A DNA stretch of 64,000 nucleotides from positions 6,819,832-6,883,831 of the forward strand of contig JANPWX010000097.1 of the NCBI GenBank assembly GCA_024734555.1, in the 5' to 3' direction. Source of the DNA: Trochalopteron elliotii (lineage: Eukaryota; Chordata; Aves; Passeriformes; Leiothrichidae). Below, piece after piece: positions 46,401 to 57,613 of the stretch. How positions within the stretch are numbered: position 1 is the stretch's first letter; each line of letters opens with the position of its first letter. The translations under genes and the position numbers were made by a program. The notes beneath the pieces were generated by a model, which made no database searches, was not told the DNA's origin, and saw nothing but the letters and a program-made list of their open reading frames with translations.

Positions 46401-46704
46401 AGATCAACACTGTTTAAATGGAAGTCTACAGATGTTTTTGCCAACGGTGTCTGGATAAAACAGGGACTCCAACAAGGCTAGACATAGTTTGGCTAAGGAT
46501 CAGACCAAAGATATCAGAACTTCTTGAGTGCTTTGAATGTTTTAAGGCACATCCATCACTAACTGAAGACAGAGTTAATTCGTTTCTTGAGATACATTTG
46601 AAGTAATTTGCAAAAACGAGCATGAAAACTGAAAGCACCATGGAAATGTGCACTTAATGATTACACTACACTGGCTATAGAAGGAATTCAGCACAGATGA
46701 GGGA

Positions 46705-46742
46705 ATATATATATAATATATATATATATACACACACACACA
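46705..46742. repeat. Compound (TA)n(CA)n microsatellite
   Basis: Alternating TA runs, with one slipped 'taata' unit near 46715, to 46730, then six CA units to 46742. This is the longest dinucleotide repeat in the window. The TA/CA junction suggests that one motif arose from the other by mutation and slippage. It is likely polymorphic. Confidence 0.95.
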
Positions 46743-48644
46743 TGTAAAATTCAGTTTGGAGCTGGCTGGCTGGTTCCAACTTGGCTGTGGTGCCCCAAAA
46801 TGCTCCATCCTGCAGCCTTCTGAAATGACAGGCTGTCTATTATGAAAATCACTTTGAACTTTCATATTTCTGGTCCAGAGTCTCCCTCTAGAATCCTACT
46901 ATGTATTAACTGCTTTTGCATATGATAACTGTTTTCAAAGCCGAGTCACACATTCAGCGTATCTTCACATCGTGGTTTCACTATGCAAATTGTCTGTGCT
47001 CCTCTCTTCTAGGTACTGTATTTGATGCATCCCCCTGCCTTTTTACCTCATGGGGGGCCCTTCAGGGCTTGCCTGCCAGCTCCAAGAGCATAACTGCACA
47101 TCAGCCCACTCAACTAAACAGGCTGCTTGCATGGAGAAATGCCTCCCAGTCTGAGATGGAGCCTTGTCAGGTTGCTGGATAAAAAAAGCCCTACGTTCAT
47201 TTCTCTCGCTCACAGGCTCGCTGCTTAGTCAGCTGTTACACCGCCACATAAAACCTTTGCTAAAAGAGCTGTGGTAGAAAATAGCTGATCAGTAAGTCTG
47301 AAGTGTCAGAGCTGTCTGGGTAGGTGGAGGCACTAACAGGAAGGCAGGAAACCCAGTCTGTAAGCTTAGGGCTGGGAGAGAGGAAACAGTTTCCATTCAG
47401 TACAGAGATTGCAGGGCAACACTGATGGGAGGGCTCAGGCTCAGCCAAAAAGCCATTTTTTTCTCCTCTGTTTTAACGATTCCTGGTTGCTGGAACTCAG
47501 CACCCCAGGGAGGAAACGTGGGCCAGCCTACACTGAATGCTGCTCCTTGCTCCTACCCTTGCAGCCCCAGGGAGGGGAGGCAGAGGATCTGTAAACGTAT
47601 TTCACACAAGTGTGTGTGAAATAACCCACATAAATCACCCTGCGAGACTTTCTTTAAAATGCCTGCTACCTGTAACACCAGCCACAATTAGCACACCAAC
47701 TTATTTACATGTCATAAATCTGGGGCTCACAAAGACCTGTTGTGACTGACTTTTCACCACAAACCTGTGAGCTTTGGTAAATTCGTTAAATCAGACTCAC
47801 CCCTTTCTTATAAAGGGCTTCAAGCAGCTCACAGCAGCATAAAGGTAAATCACACAAGGGCTGCCTTGTCCTCCTCCCAGACTCCAATCACAGCTCAAGC
47901 ATTCACCCCTTTGCAATTCCAAATCCTGATTAGATCTGGGAATAGATCCTGCACATGGATCTAAGTGTGGGGGAAGCAATGCACCAAAGATCTGGAGTTC
48001 ACTAAACCCCTCGGAGCCCCCACTGACATCTCCCAGCCTGGCAGCTGTTCTAAGGCAGCTTTCAATTTTAATCACAAATTATTCTCCTGACAGCCCACAG
48101 TAAAATTAAAGCAAGCATCACAAGACAAAGAGGCTCGACGCTGGTTTACAAATCTCATGCAGGATCCTTTGGGGGTTCTAGCTCGATTCCAGGAAGAGCA
48201 AAGCAGCCCCCCAGATGCAGCAGCTGTGCCCAGGAGTGCCCTGAGGCAGCGGTGCCGTTGGCTCCTCACACCCTGTGGTATCTGACATGGGTGTCAGCAC
48301 CTCTGGCCAGCCCCACAGGTTGGTCATACTTTGCTGTGCCCAAGCACACACACACTGCCACGGATGTCACTGCACGTGGTTCGCTCCTTCTCCTCCTCAC
48401 AGACCAAGCCCAGCAGGGAAACACATCTCTTACAAGCAGGGGAACCAGACTCTCTTGTACCAGGTGTGCGTTGTGTGAGGGAAATCAAAAGCAAGTTATG
48501 TTTGAACCTGCAGTACCCACACAGCCATAAAATGACCAAGCCATAAACATGTAGCTGTGTCAGTACAGAGACATCCAGAAATGTCCATTTGCTCCTGTGT
48601 GTGCAGGCATGTTCTTGCAGCGTGGTCTGAGCACTGCCTGGCAC
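46743..48644. other. Noncoding, no gene seen
   Basis: No recognisable gene or repeat. The longest open frames are about 90-110 codons and overlap on both strands. A small hairpin-capable 'tttcacacaagtgtgtgtgaaa' occurs near 47600-47621; its 8-base arms are too short for a microRNA precursor. Confidence 0.5.
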
Positions 48645-48805
48645 ACTGAAGCCTCACTGCAAATTAGGGATAAGGGATTATTTTTCAGTTTCCCAATTGC
48701 AAACTAAGGATTTACCCATCCCTCCATCCCTCCCACAGAGGTCTTGTGAGGATAAACTGAGTTATTTGAACATTTTGAAGGGTGGAAGTGCTAAGAGCCA
48801 GACGG
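48645..48805 (+). mobile_element. MIR/CORE-SINE-like remnant, sense
   Basis: The + strand carries the sense-orientation 3' half of a MIR-type SINE. 'tttttcagtttcccaattgc' corresponds to the 'cctcagtttcctcatctgt' block. A pyrimidine-rich spacer of CATCCCTC-type units follows (about 48717-48735). Then comes 'tcttgtgaggataaactgag', a close match to 'gttgtgaggattaaatgag', followed by 'gaagtgctaagagccag', which resembles 'aagcgcttagaacagtg'. Order and spacing fit the family. The duplicated CATCCCTC probably reflects local slippage inside the old element. It is opposite in orientation to the copies near 17.8, 26.2 and 50.3 kb. Confidence 0.58.
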
Positions 48806-49789
48806 GAGGGAGTGGTCCAGAGAAGCAAGGAAGCAGAGTGTACATTCCATGGAGGAGTTGTTCCAGCTAATGCACAGAGAGCTTCCTTGCTCCCTGAAAA
48901 GCCACTCCAGACAATGCCTAACAGAGTGCACACATTACAGAGCCTCATGTATTCCATTTTCCTGGAAAAGCACAGAGCAGCTGTGGTTTCGGGCTCTGCC
49001 TGGGCTCTGACCACTCAGAGCACCACACCACCTCCAACATGTGTCCATCAGCAGAATTTAGGTCCCACTTTGCTCATTCCTTTTCCTGCTCCATTCTTGG
49101 TGGCTTCCAAGGGCAGATGTTTCCACATCTCTCTTCCCCAGAATAAGGCAGGAGTGTTCATTGTCCCTCATGGGACTTAGTATACATCACAATTTATCAT
49201 CTTTGGGGCACCCAACCCAAGTGGCACCATCATATCAGCAGGCAAAACCCCTTAAGAAGTGCAGCAACTCATTTATCTCACCTGTACCACACTGCCAAAG
49301 GGGATGGTAGGAAGAAAATGATCCATGGGCTCTCACAGCACCCACCAAATGCAACAGCATGTGGAGATACAAATACAGAGCACCTCTGAACTCAGCATGG
49401 CAGGCCAGTGGCTGGGAGCAGCAAAAGGGATGGATTTTCATACCCCCATTTACTGCTGACTGAATGATCCCCTGTCACACATGGCCACAATCTCCACACA
49501 AGCAAGAGAAGGGAAAAATCTGTGTGCTGAAGCTACAAAATAACCTGCATTTGAAATCATGCTACCTTCTAGCTAAGGAAGGTGTTAATAACAAGAAGGA
49601 TTGAATGGAAGAAGCAAAAAGGGCTGTTCTGGACACTCCAGCAAGCTTTCCATCTCTTCCCTAAGCACAGCAGGGCAGAAAGGGTGCAGCGTGGACCACC
49701 AGTATATTGGCATTTTCCCCACTAATTGAAATTTCTACTCACATAAAACAATCCCATGCTAATACATTGCACTTTCATTAAAATCACGT
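48806..49789. other. Noncoding, no gene seen
   Basis: Unique sequence between the MIR-like copy and the AT-rich block. A 132-codon + frame (48782-49180) begins inside the MIR-like element, which argues against it being a gene. Nothing else is recognised. Confidence 0.5.
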
Positions 49790-50120
49790 CACTTCAATTC
49801 TTTATATTTTTATTGTGGCATACAAATTACACTGTCCAAACAAAAAAATAAAAAAAAAGAAAAGCCATTATAAAATGAAATTCTGAAATTAAGTGCTCCA
49901 TTCTAACCAGAGAAAAAGGGAACATTTTGAACAAAAATAATTTGGCCTGTATATTTTTCTAAACAAAACTGTGTCACAACAAATACAACCCTACAAAGAC
50001 CATTTGTATTAATAAAATGGTATTTTCGCAATAAAAAAAAATTGCTGGCAAAGTGTTCAGCTGGGTTTATTAGTGTCATTAAGAATCCTCCCACATTCTC
50101 TTATTTTTCAGCAGCTAGCA
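49790..50120 (-). other. AT-rich block with possible minus-strand polyA signal
   Basis: This block is strongly AT-rich and, read on the minus strand, resembles the end of a 3' UTR. It has T-rich and ATTTA/TTATTTTT-like stretches, then an AATAAA hexamer at 49814-49809 within 'gccacaataaaaatataaag', followed about 40-70 bases further on by a moderately G/T-rich segment ('gggattgttttatgtgag' on the minus strand). No coding sequence is recognised upstream on that strand. AATAAA is common by chance in AT-rich DNA, so an AT-rich noncoding element is an equal alternative. Confidence 0.25.
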
Positions 50121-50204
50121 AAGAGGTACATTCAGAATTTCATTATTTGAGAATGAGGCAATAGATAAAATAAAAAATAAAGAGCAATTTGTACTCCTAT
50201 AATG

Positions 50205-50325
50205 GCTTCCTCCCCAAAGCTTCACAGCAGTTTACAAAAAACTCTGTGATTTAACCTCCTCTCTTGCAATGTAGCTATTCCCCCTTTTTATGGCTGGGAA
50301 AAATATCTCTTGAGAGAGCCTCTGT
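50205..50325 (-). mobile_element. Possible MIR/CORE-SINE-like fragment, antisense
   Basis: 'cacagcagtttacaaaaaac' resembles the 'aaagcgctttacaaa' start of the antisense consensus. It is followed by 'ctctgtgatttaacctcct' (compare 'ccctgtgaggtagg'), 'gtagctattcccccttttta' (compare 'tattatccccattttaca') and a decayed 'gaggaaactgaggcacagagag' ('gggaaaaatatctcttgagagag'). The blocks are in the correct order, but each is divergent and the downstream 'cttgcccaaggtc' block cannot be found. The call is tentative. Confidence 0.4.
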
Positions 50326-51763
50326 TCATTTCAAACATCTGTATTCTGAGTGCCAAGAGCATGATTTACCACAGTTTATTGTGCTCCGAGTCAGTGTCCA
50401 GGATAGGTACTCAGTATTTCTAGCAAAAAAGACCACAGGCATCTCGCATCAGCTATCCCAGACTCCTGGAATCTGCTACAGAGCTGGAGTGAATTTGGGA
50501 CAGCAGGAAACTCAACCTCTGTTCCTTAGCTCTGGGCTTCTCCTCAATTTCCAGGCTCCAGGGCACAAGAGGCCTTTCACCTTCTTCTAGCCTTCTCCAA
50601 AAACACACGGGATATTTCAAATGTTTTGTTAGGCAGGAATAAGCTCTCTGCAGAAGCATTGACTGCCTCAATTCTCTTTTGTCCGTTTTACAGCCTCTGC
50701 ATTCCTGTTGGGCGACACTTAAAGATGCGAAAGAATTCCCAGTATTTAAAAAACTTCTTATTTTTAATGTTTCTGGTGCCAAAACTGGCAGCCGTCTGTG
50801 CACGTATGGAAAAGGCAGGAAAGCAGGGCTGTTTCTGGGGAAGAAATGCTTCTTTCATTTCCTTCCCTCTTCAACATCGGTCGATATTAATTTTAAACCT
50901 GGCTGGTACTCCACAGTAAGGAGAGTGAAAGATCTTGTTCTTTCATCCAAAAAAGTACCACATAGGTGTAGCTGCAATTTTAAAGCAACCCTGCCAAGCC
51001 ATTGAGTTCCCAAAAGGACGATGGCTATTCTGGCAGCACAGGGTTTGCCATATCAGATGCAGCAGACTACCAGATCACAAAGCCTTACTGCTTCATTCTA
51101 GCCATGACCCATATTTCATCCTGTGCTTCAGAAGAAGATGAAAGGCCTTCATAATGTATCCTAAACATTACCATATGGAAAAATCTTGCAGCATTTAAAA
51201 AGGATAAGCAAATAGGGTCCTATAGAAATACTAGGACACTACAGCATTCATTTCTAAAATTCCAGTGGGACAATTATAATGTCTCTAATTCTCTGTGGAG
51301 GGGAAGTATTCCTGATATATTCTGTAGGCAGTGGTGATGAGAGCTTTTCATCACGATAAGCACAGGACAGAATGCAAAAATATCCTGATGCCCAAACCTG
51401 TGAAAAATCGAATTTCTGAATTCTACCATTTTCAATGCAGGTAGACCAGGATTCAATCTGCACCTTAAAAATTGTACAATGACAGTAACAATAAAGACTC
51501 AGAACCAGAACAAGGACCAATGAGGCCATTAATAATAGTAATAAATGTGGTTCTGCGTGAGGAAAACAGCCAAGGAATTAGGAAAAAAAAAAAAAAAAGG
51601 TCATTTTAGAATATATTATGTCCTCTGTAGAATTCCCACTGCATTTGTACAATGCAGTAGCAATTAAGGAGCAATTCCCTGTCTCTGAAAAGAGGCTGCA
51701 ATCCACCCTGTGTTATCAGATGTTGCCTAGGAGGTCAGGAATGCTCCAAATGGTGCTGCTTCT
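50326..51763. other. Noncoding; CpG-bearing AT-rich part at 50.7-50.95 kb
   Basis: No gene is recognised. At 50690-50930 AT-rich sequence retains several CpGs ('ttgggcgacacttaaagatg', 'caacatcggtcgatattaat'), a pattern often seen where methylation-driven CpG loss is opposed by selection. It begins after an acceptor-like 'tgtccgttttacag' and ends at 'ctccacagtaaggagag', which has a weak donor. Two + frames span it (50626-50919 and 50679-51005), and neither peptide is familiar. Confidence 0.4.
51583..51598 (+). repeat. A16 homopolymer
   Basis: A run of 16 A residues, the longest mononucleotide run seen. It follows 'ccaaggaattagg'. It might be read as a retroposed poly(A) tail, but nothing recognisable lies upstream, so it is listed only as a simple repeat. 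Confidence 0.9.
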
Positions 51764-51910
51764 CCCGGGCTCCCCTTGCCCTTGGGGCACAGGCACCAGC
51801 CGGGCGCCGAAAGCCGCCCTCAGCCTCGCAACCGCCGGGCAGGGACTGCCAAAGCATCCCTCGCTCCAGGAAGGATAAGGAAAGTCCACGTCTCTGCCAG
51901 GCTGCGCAGG
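51764..51910. other. Short CpG-rich patch
   Basis: Eleven CpGs in about 147 bp ('agccgggcgccgaaagccgc' and following), with CpG-poor sequence on both sides. It overlaps + frames 51618-51878 and 51776-51982 and - frames 51735-51980 and 51820-52272, none with a recognisable domain. It lies about 2 kb on the upstream side, read on the minus strand, of the possible polyadenylation signal at 49814-49809. That spacing would suit a short minus-strand noncoding transcript, but this is inference only. Confidence 0.4.
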
Positions 51911-54900
51911 GAGAGCAGGAGAAATAAAAGCAGGAGCCCTCCTGCAGGATTGTGCTCCATGGCATTATCTGCAGCATCATAGCATTCCCTGGAGAGACGG
52001 CCTGCGTGGGAATGGGGGACAGGCAGCTGGCACAGGGCCCCTCTTCTAGGCTTCAGTGGCATGATCCTGCCTTGCTGAGCACCACTGAAAGCCAGTAACA
52101 TTCCAGGCTCCCTCCTTCCTGTGCACCTCCAGCTGCCACAGGTCTGCAGATGTACAGCTGCATTTTCAACAAATATACCAGACGTTTCCTTTCCTTGTAC
52201 AATTTTTTCTTGCGCAACTCTGGAGAGCAAACTGCACATTTTGGTCTTTGGTTGCATAGCTTCAATGCCCAAATCTTCCCCTCCTCAGGCAGTAAATGCA
52301 GCTATTGTTTTGCCAGTTGGTCGGGTTACTCTTATTTTTTTGGAGAGCCTGGTGTTGCTGCCAAGGTAATGCACAATGTTACACACTTCAGAAACCAGCC
52401 CAGGTTGTGCAATGCTACCCTACCACCACCAAACAACTCAGGACTGTGTCAGCCCAGGGAAAAAACAAGCCTGGAAGCTAGAGGAGATTAAAGCAAAGCA
52501 GCAGCATGGTTTTTAATTGTGCCTTAGAATTTCTAATCTAGTTAATGGTCCTTCCAGCCCATCCCGTGTAAAGACATGAGCATGTGGCATGTACTGAAGG
52601 AGGATCAACACTGACACACTGACAGATGCGCTTATTGGCACAAGAGACTAGATTAGGTTTTGGACTGGATTTTTTAACTTGTTAGCTAGCCAGCAGCAAC
52701 TTGCTTTTTTGGAGGGGAAGGGAGGGATCAAACAATTGCTGCAGAGGGATATTCGTTCCCTGGCACTTCATCTTCTTCCATTACAGATTCTCTGCTTGAA
52801 CATGAGACAATGCTGCCATTCCTTCCCCCTGACTCACTGGCAATTCTTTATCCATCTCTGGTTTGCTGCTTTGGAGATTTTTTTTGGCTGGAATTTGATC
52901 ACCCCCCACCTGCCCTTTTATCCTCTCTCCATATTTTTCAACACTTCTGTCTCCTTCATCACATCCCAAAGCTCTGCTGTGTAGTGAAAGCCTGTAAGTT
53001 AACCAGAAGTTCAATACATTCACCTCGATATCATGCAATTTTGCTTGCCCATTTGAGGAAGATGGGGAGCGAGTGCCTTGTACCGCAGGCACGCCGGCAT
53101 GCGTGGCAAAGAGCACAGCACAGAAGGTGGAAAGTGGCTGCCTGCCGAGGGGGATGCAGCTAACGTTTAACAGCACACGAATGAAAGCCAGCTCTGTTCA
53201 CATTCCTTGGGAGAGCTGTCCCACGGGTTGACAGAGGGCTGTTCACAGAAGAGGGCAGGAGTGATTAAGGAGAACCAAATTCTAGCTGGTGGGAGAGGTG
53301 GGGGATTGCAGAAGTCCTTGGAGTGGGCTGGAGGTTATAAGTGCCATGGGTGCTCCTGTTCTGATGGCAGAGTGCTGCCAGAGGTGTTGTGCCCTCCTGC
53401 CAGGCTCACAGCTTCTCAGAATCTGAGCAGGAGCTGAGCAGCTGGGTACACAAACATCTCTCCTCCAGCCCATGACTTCCCAGGCCAGTCCCCCTTTGCC
53501 AGCTCATCACATTCCAACAACACAGGCAAGTGCAAAGGGGTAGAAGTTTGGGACAATGGTGGTGGCACTGTAACTGGACTGCATTTTTTGATAAACCCTC
53601 CATGTTCTTCCACTCTTCCCTACTTTCCCTTCTGCTGAGTCCTGCATTCCATGTGCATGGTCCCCAGCCCATGGGACCCTTGGTCCCACAGGGAGAAGCC
53701 ACTGCTTGGACACCACATCAGTGCTTTGAGGGTGGTGGGAGCAGGGACTGTGATTTTCATGCAGCACAGCAGAGACATCACAGCCAGGGCTGCTTGCAGA
53801 GGGGTGCTTGTGCCGGGCTGGGTCTGTGGCTCTCCTGCAGCCACCAGCCCCAAGGCTGAGCCTCTCAGGGAGGCTCTTCACAGAGCAAAGGGTCGGGCTG
53901 CGACACCACCCCTGCTTTGCGGCAGCGATGCCAAGGGACACGCTTCCAGAAGCCAGCAGCAGTCTGAGGAGCCCTTCAAACACCTGGCTCCAAAAGAGGC
54001 ACACCGGTTGCTAAGCCTGCACCCTCCCCATGGAAGGTGAATACACGCCTCTTCCCTAGAGCAAACAAACAGGAGCACACCAGCCAACTCCCGCCTAGCC
54101 CACAGGAGTAGTGCCAGATGAGGAAGAGAACAATTCCCACCTACAGATGAGACTGCAGTACAAACAACCACATACAAAAGAGGTGAGACACTTGAAGAGG
54201 CCAGTAAAGCAGACAATAACAAGGGCTGCCCTGCTTTCACCCTCCAGAGAGCCACTAGCCCTCAGTCTAGGGGACTGTGTGTCCCAGGAAGGAGCCAGAG
54301 TAGCTGCCAGGAGCCTCACCATCCCCTCTGAGGGCTTAAATAGCTAGCATGCCTCCTGCATGTCCACACCAAGGAGTCTTGCTGCTTCACAGCACCAAGC
54401 TGCTCCTTAGTGGTTTTCCAAGCACAGTGTATTTAGTTTTTAATTAGGTGAGCAGAAACAACTGACCCCAAAGCTAGTGAAGAGCAGGAAGGGGCTCATC
54501 AAGTTAAATGGCCCCCTTGGGACAGCATTAGCACTGCTGTGCTCTGGCTCCGTGTTCCATGGGAGGGTTCAGGGTGCTAGCCTGCCCCCAGGGCACAGGA
54601 GGGATGTCATGGAAATCTGGCCTGTGCCCACAAAAATTACAGCCAGGTTTGTGCTGCTGGCTTTTTGTTCTGCTGCTGGCAGAACAGCATCATTGAGGTG
54701 TGTGCAGGGATGCAGCCATCCAGCTTGCCAAAGCAGGATACACCTGCAGCCCTGGGAGCATTGCAGCTCCCCAAGGAAGATTGGAAGGCATTTCTCAGTT
54801 CCATGTCCCAGATGTCATCACATGGGTTTTGCTGAGCACAGAGGTCTGAGCAGAGAGCTGGCTGGCCCCTGGAATAGGTGGCTGGTGGTGAATCCTCTAT

Positions 54901-55779
54901 CCAAAAGTGCAGGTGGTTGGCCCAGGGCATAAATGGCAGCAAAAGCATCAATCTTTCTGCAGTGAGAACAGAGGGATGCCAGCTCTCAACCTGACCTGCA
55001 GTTCTGAAACCTGGGTTCAGCTCCCTGTTCAGAGGAGGATAACCTGTCCTCAGTCACAGCCCTGCTTGAGTCCATGCCCTTCAGATCCAAACCAAATAAC
55101 AATCAGTTCCTGGTAGGGCTGAGGAGCAAACAGCAGGGCCATCAGCAAGAGCCAGGTGGGAGCTTCTGGCTCTAAGCCTGAGAGAGCTGGGGAGGAGGAG
55201 GAGGAGAAGGCAACACAGTGATGGGAACATTGCTCTCCAGAGAAGGGGTGCAGTAGGGGTGGCAGAGAGTGCACAAGTGAGTTCATAACTGCCTGTCAGG
55301 GAACCAGCTCTGCACTCAGGAGATGTTTTCTTGTGCTAGCTATAGATCAGCACCTACAGGGTCAGCAGCATGACATCAGGAGCAGTAGGCTGCCACTTTC
55401 TCCTGGTGACCCAGGGTGTTCACCCACCAGTACACTTGCACTCACACACATGTAAAAGCCCCAGGCCATCTGCTCTTCTTCAGACTGCAAAATTATGTAG
55501 TTTGAAAAGCCCTAAAATGCTGATTCCTCCCTCAGCAGGGACACAGTTCTCCAGAAATACAAAAGCATGAGTCCACTGGGGGAAAAGGATATACTGGACA
55601 GAAAAACACCGTAACCGTCTATCAATGCCATGTGGGATGCTGCTGAAAGAATTTTGGAACAACAGTGAGACTTTTTGGATGTTCAAACACTGAATGAGTC
55701 AAAAAATCATCTGTGTCCTACAGAGAAACATTTTAGAAAACAAAGCAATTGGCTTCTAGCAACATGATGTAACCTTGGT
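51911..55779. other. Noncoding, GC-richer, no gene seen
   Basis: The region 53.2-55.1 kb is GC-richer, with overlapping frames on both strands (165 codons at 53507-54004 -, 151 at 54477-54932 +). None has a domain, and their mutual overlap indicates compositional openness. No transposon was recognised. (GGA)5 is listed separately. Confidence 0.5.
55191..55206 (+). repeat. (GGA)5 purine tract
   Basis: Five GGA units inside a longer purine-rich run that continues to 55210 ('gaagg'). It is preceded by 'gagagagctgg'. No associated gene is seen. Confidence 0.85.
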
Positions 55780-56120
55780 TTTTCCTCCCCTTATTGTAAG
55801 TGCATCTCTGGGTGTTTGCTTTTAAAGCTGTATCCATTAATAATGTGCCTCTATATTTATTTAGAGATATGTCAAACAAGGAGCGCTTATCCGTAGCTCC
55901 AGGCAACCCAACCATTTTAATACATAAACAGCTATATAAATGAGTCTCATAATCGTCCAACAAAAGCTTCAGCAACAAAGAACCCCATCAGCACACCGTC
56001 TCTGCTCAGGATGCTCAAACTTCGGCATCCACTTCAGCAGCCAAGGAGAATAAATAAGCTTTCCAAGGGAACCAGCTCGGGTTATTACAGATCAAACGGA
56101 GGAACAAGTTGTTTGCCTTT
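55780..56120. other. Candidate conserved noncoding block
   Basis: AT-rich unique sequence with a TATA-like 'cagctatataaatgag' near 55930-55945 and several CpGs in an AT context ('ggagcgcttatccgtagc', 'ctcataatcgtccaac'), which often mark constrained sequence. No initiator, exon or ORF of interest follows it in either direction, so I do not call a promoter. Confidence 0.2.
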
Positions 56121-57580
56121 CCTTAACTTAAAAAAAAAAACAACCCACAAATGGAAAAACATGGGCCAGTTTTTCAAGCAAGCTCGGCACATTGCCTGCC
56201 TAAATTACACTTACATGCAAGTGCATGCAAATGTGTTGTTTCCCTGGTCATATGCCTGAACTGCATCCACATTTTCCTCAAATGCCTTCTGGAACGTGAC
56301 AGGACACGCACGAGCAACCTCCCCAGCCCTTCAGAAACCAGAGTGTGGGTATGCTGGTGGGAACAGAGGAAACACCTGCATTCCTCCACAGCACAAATGC
56401 AGCCAAAATAATGATGAGTCTGAAAAAAGCCCGACCAAAGGCAAAGGTCAGGTTGCTGGGACTTTGTGGAGCGGAGGGGGCTTGGCTTGGTGCTTGGCAG
56501 GAGGGAGCCTTATGCCCTTGTGCTTTTAAATGCATTTTCCTGCAGGAGATGGGGAAAAAAGCCAAATAAAAACAAGCAAACATTTTCAGCTTCTGCTGCA
56601 GTTCTGTAGAGGGGTGACTAAACACTTCTGGGCATCAGAGCCTGCTGCTTCTGGCTGTATCTCTTCCAGAGAGATGGGGTCTGCCTGTCACTGAGGCAAA
56701 GGAAGAGCACAGTGGGGCATAATGTGGCACCTCTGCGCCACAGGCAAGCAACTGTGCCCCTGTGCAGTGCTAGCCACTGCTTTGGGCCAGGCCCTGCCCA
56801 GTGAAAATCCAAACAACACACTTGCTGAAACCTTGCAGGACCTATTGCCTACATCCCCTGACATGCAATACCAACAGTGATGTTTTGGCTGGCCCGTGGG
56901 GAGGTCCTGCTTTCCCCCAGGGAGATGCTGCTGATCTCTCAGCTGGGCATCACCCACCCCACACACAGGACCGAGGGAAGGCACCAAAGGCACCATGGAG
57001 CTTCAGCTTCCAAACTTGCTTTTCTCTTCCCGGATGGGAGTTACATGCAAAAGAATTATATGAGAAGGCCACAAGAGAGAAGGCTAAGAAAACCCTCAGT
57101 AGTTCAGCTTAAACATCTGGGGTTTTTAATCCTCCTCCCTCTGTCTGTCTGATGCCCAAAGGAAAAAATAAAGTGCTTGGACAGGCCAGTTTGGTGTGAG
57201 TCCCTGTCCCTCCCTTCCTGCTCCCCCTCACTGCAGCACAAGAGGAAAAACACTTGAAAGGCTAGGGGGTGGCCTCAAGGATGTCTGCTTTGCCTCCACT
57301 CATGCCACTCTTCCTTTTGTATCTTTTCTAACATCCAAAGAGGAAAAAGGCAGGACCATCTCCTGCACCCAGGTGCCTTTCTCACACACACATAGACAAG
57401 CAAAACAAGACTGCAGTGCATTGAACTTGTCCCTGAATGTAACCCTTCTGGCTTGAACAGCCCTGCTGGCTCCTGCCTTGGGCAAGGTTTCAGTTTCCCT
57501 GTGGCTTGATGACGTGATTTGGGCAGGATTTATGAGGCTTACAAAAAAACACAATTAAATCTAAGGGGCAATGAAGGGGA

Positions 57581-57613
57581 TTTTTTTTCTTTCTTTTTTT
57601 TCCCTCCCTTTTC
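57581..57613 (+). repeat. Polypyrimidine tract (T-rich)
   Basis: About 33 bases of T and C only, including runs of eight T. It resembles a long splice-acceptor-type polypyrimidine tract, but no AG closely follows in a way that opens a recognisable exon, so I treat it as low-complexity sequence. Confidence 0.85.

Noticed and set aside
47600..47621. Palindromic 'tttcacacaagtgtgtgtgaaa' as a hairpin
   Set aside because: The arms are only about 8 bases, too short for a microRNA precursor or a transposon terminal repeat pair.
48175..48195. 'ttctagctcgattccagg' resembling a tRNA T-arm (B box)
   Set aside because: It does not fit GGTTCGANTCC, and no acceptor or D-arm pairing is found at the right distance.
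51583..51598. A16 run as the tail of a retroposed gene
   Set aside because: No gene-like sequence, exon fusion or target-site duplication is seen around it.
57478..57500. 'gggcaaggtttcagtttccc' resembling a sense MIR block
   Set aside because: Neighbouring MIR blocks are not found on either side.
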